Shown: one piece after another, positions 62,514 to 64,000 of the stretch | Layout of the letters: every line of letters begins with the position of its first letter | Position numbering within the stretch: position 1 is the stretch's first letter | NCBI GenBank assembly: GCA_050949055.1 | Contig: JBMNFA010000001.1 | Location: forward strand, 124,001-188,000 | Reading direction: 5' to 3' | DNA from: JAEZJZ01 sp050949055 | GTDB lineage: Bacteria; Bacillota; UBA994; UBA5500 | Length of the DNA stretch: 64,000 nt | Notes under the pieces: generated by a model | What the model was told of the DNA's origin: nothing | What the model saw: the letters and a program-made list of their open reading frames with translations, nothing else | Databases searched by the model: none | Made by a program: the position numbers and the translations under genes

Positions 62514-62618
62514 CTAGCGTGAATCCAACCCTGGTGCGGCCACCGCCTGCTCGCGCACCAGACCAGCGGCCAACACCGCCCACACGGCCCATTTGTAGCT
62601 ATCCAGCGATCTGCGCAC
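62514..62618 (-). pseudogene. possible 5' stub of a membrane transporter gene
   Basis: On the minus strand a GTG at 62618, preceded by GGGAAGGAG, opens RRSLDSYKWAVWAVLAAGLV, which looks like the cytoplasmic head and first helix of an MFS protein, then the frame changes character and stops. The break falls at GTGCG, which is also how group II introns begin, so the intron may have interrupted this gene. Confidence 0.35.
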
Positions 62619-62853
62619 AGCCAGACTCCTTCCCAGGCCCTCAGTAGATTAGCCATGAAGAGCCCATTGATGCAAATTATACCATACGCGGGCCTGACAA
62701 TTCAGGCGAAACCGGCTCAGGAAATTAGTGACAAGTACCTGCTGGTTGGGTATGATTCAGTTAACAAGAGAACCCAGAAGAAAAGGAGGCAAGACGTGCC
62801 ACCATCCGAGGTAAGGCATATCTTCCCTGCTTCGACCGGGCTTTGCTCTGAAA

Positions 62854-62894
62854 GAAGTGAAGATCCAGATTCCTCACTTCGCACGGAATGACAA
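62854..62894. repeat. dispersed hairpin repeat, copy B
   Basis: GAAGTGA/TCACTTC arms (62854-62860, 62874-62880) and the right half 62868-62894 similar to copy A. The surrounding stretch 62619-62970 has no gene. Confidence 0.55.
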
Positions 62895-62970
62895 CCACTC
62901 AAGGAGTAGATGCAGATTAGATGACCAAATGCTGTATAAATCGAAGTTTCAACGGAAAGGGGAGAGGGGA

Positions 62971-63471
62971 ATGGCAATACAGCATAATCTACCGCGCACA
63001 TTGATAGTCTGCTACTCCCTGGAGGGAACCACGCTACAGCTGGCGCAGGCCATGGCCACAGCGGTGGGGGCTGACATCCATCAGATTCAGCCGCAGAAGT
63101 CGATACCCAAACAGGGGTTTGGCAAGTACTTCTTGGGCGGAATGCAGGCAATCTTTCGTAGCACGCCGGCACTGATACCTGACAGCGTCGACCCGAGCGT
63201 CTATGAACTGGTGATCATCGGAGGGCCCACATGGGGCAGACACATGGCCTCGCCGCTTCGCTCATGGCTAAGCAAGGCCAGTTTGCGCGGTCAAGAGGTG
63301 GCCATTTTCTGCAGTTGCCGGGGCGATGCTGGGGGCACGCTGCAGGACATGCGGCAAATGCTGACGCAAGCCCGGGTGATTGGCGAGAACACATTCACTC
63401 TCAATGCCAGGCAAGACAATCTGGCTCAACTGAAGCGGGACGCTGTGTCCTGGGCCAGGCAACTGAACTAG
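62971..63471 (+). CDS. flavodoxin-family protein
   Basis: 166 aa, ATG after GGAGAGGGG. TLIVCYSLEGTTLQLAQAMA is the FMN phosphate loop, ELVIIGGPTWGRHMASPLRS the second FMN loop, and VAIFCSCRGDAGGTLQDMRQ the third. It belongs to the flavodoxin-like group seen in Clostridia, larger than classic flavodoxin. Likely electron transfer or flavin reductase. Confidence 0.9.
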   Translation: MAIQHNLPRTLIVCYSLEGTTLQLAQAMATAVGADIHQIQPQKSIPKQGFGKYFLGGMQAIFRSTPALIPDSVDPSVYELVIIGGPTWGRHMASPLRSWLSKASLRGQEVAIFCSCRGDAGGTLQDMRQMLTQARVIGENTFTLNARQDNLAQLKRDAVSWARQLN

Positions 63472-63628
63472 GCGCGCATATCAATCCCTTTCCGGTCGCG
63501 CGGGCGCTGGCCGATAGGACAATGCGGTGCGGTAGCCGATACCGCTGCATGTGAGCACTCGGCACTTGTCGGATCACAATCTAGCCTAATGTTGCCTTAT
63601 GAGACACTATTCAACGTCATGCTAAATA

Positions 63629-63675
63629 TTGACACACCTCCCTATACACATTATGATGTGTATAGGGAGGTGTGT
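63629..63675 (+). promoter_or_regulatory. vapBC promoter inside a 20-bp-arm palindrome (operator)
   Basis: TTGACA (63629-63634), 17-nt spacer, TATGAT (63652-63657). A perfect inverted repeat, arms 63632-63651 and 63656-63675 around TATG, covers the spacer, the -10 and the ribosome binding site (GGGAGG). It is the expected operator for autoregulation by VapB/VapBC. Confidence 0.85.
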
Positions 63676-63678
63676 GGA

Positions 63679-63879
63679 ATGCGTACCAATATCGAAATTG
63701 ATGAGGCGATGATGCGCAAAGCCATGGAGTTATCGGGTCTCAAGACGAAGAGGGAGGTAGTGGAACACGCCCTGCGTGAGTTTGTTGAGCGCAGAATGCG
63801 CAAAGACCTGAGAGATCTGCGCGGCGCCATTCAGTTCGCTGATGGATACGACTACAAAGCTATGCGGAGGGACCGGTAA
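63679..63879 (+). CDS. VapB-type antitoxin (type II TA)
   Basis: 66 aa, ATG 8 nt after GGGAGG. The family block is TNIEIDEAMMRKAMELSGLK, TKREVVEHALREFVERR: a ribbon-helix-helix DNA-binding head (VapB_antitoxin family), followed by the toxin-binding tail (DLRDLRGAIQFADGYDYKAM). It should bind the palindrome upstream. Confidence 0.9.
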   Translation: MRTNIEIDEAMMRKAMELSGLKTKREVVEHALREFVERRMRKDLRDLRGAIQFADGYDYKAMRRDR

Positions 63880-64000
63880 GTGGTGCTGGTTGAAACGTCA
63901 GTCTTGATTGACTACCTAAAGGGACAAGAGAATCAAGCGACAGTACTATTTGCCGAAGTGATTGACTTGGGCATCCCATTCGGCATTTCGCCATACACCT
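63880..64000 (+). CDS. VapC PIN-domain toxin, 3' end outside window
   Basis: GTG 63880 (or 63883) follows the antitoxin stop directly. The start VVLVETSVLIDYLKGQEN has the first PIN aspartate in the ETSVLIDYL block (glutamate replaces the first aspartate of DTS). PIN toxins are RNases. Runs off the window at residue 40. Confidence 0.85.
   Translation, partial: MVLVETSVLIDYLKGQENQATVLFAEVIDLGIPFGISPYT

Overview
The window reads as the chromosome of an anaerobic, spore-forming Firmicute of the Clostridia type. The evidence is a SpoVK homologue, a SpoIIE-type phosphatase, Bacillus-style LexA boxes, strong GGAGG ribosome binding sites with frequent GTG/TTG starts, and two tungsten aldehyde oxidoreductases. 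The order mutS-mutL-miaA-hfq-spoVK-hflX-(ynbB-like) followed by lexA/yneA-like/yneB-like genes echoes the Bacillus subtilis chromosome. No rRNA, tRNA or CRISPR array was seen.

Layout. 1-2.4 kb: a truncated D-cysteine desulfhydrase-like gene and a CapA-like gene. 2.47-3.35 kb (minus): an isolated amidase-holin lysis pair. 3.55-11.67 kb (plus): the most unusual locus, with a 949-aa coiled-coil protein carrying an exact 51-residue tryptophan repeat, a small GNAT, a second coiled-coil protein with a DUF2325-like end, a McrB-like AAA+ NTPase, and a DUF2357/PD-(D/E)XK McrC-like nuclease. I interpret this as a coiled-coil type IV restriction (McrBC/CoCoNuT-like) defence system of unusual composition. 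11.7-17.5 kb: ROK kinase, nagA, cutC and a NamZ-like exo-muramidase, suggesting wall amino-sugar salvage. 17.6-20.2 kb: a polyferredoxin and AOR pair. 20.3-26.9 kb: membrane proteins (DUF445, MFS, UPF0182). 27.2-29.9 kb: SpoIIE phosphatase, P-loop protein, HD protein and Mrp ATPase. 29.97-30.07 kb (minus): a 30-residue membrane microprotein with its own promoter and terminator.

30.5-39.7 kb is a core block: secDF, mutSL, miaA, hfq, spoVK. 39.8-45.1 kb: MFS efflux pump, a GTPase/membrane/small-protein trio, and a MoaD-AOR pair. 45.3-56.2 kb: hflX, a methionine gamma-lyase-like gene, a HEPN-MNT pair, a YcaQ-like glycosylase, the SOS locus (lexA divergent from a LysM cell-division inhibitor), D-aminoacylase, M28 peptidase, a serine recombinase and an HD protein. 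56.3-61.4 kb: PepT-like peptidase and small accessory enzymes (DUF4269, DUF1905, DUF1801, MmcQ/YjbR, DJ-1, a frameshifted VOC protein, UPF0173). 61.4-62.9 kb is decayed: a partial MmcQ duplicate, a truncated group II intron ORF, a transporter stub and a dispersed repeat. The window ends with a flavodoxin and a vapBC pair whose promoter lies inside a large palindrome.

Many starts were moved downstream of the longest possible start to fit a ribosome binding site or family N-terminus; these choices are explained per entry. All family assignments are from reading the protein sequences, not from database searches.
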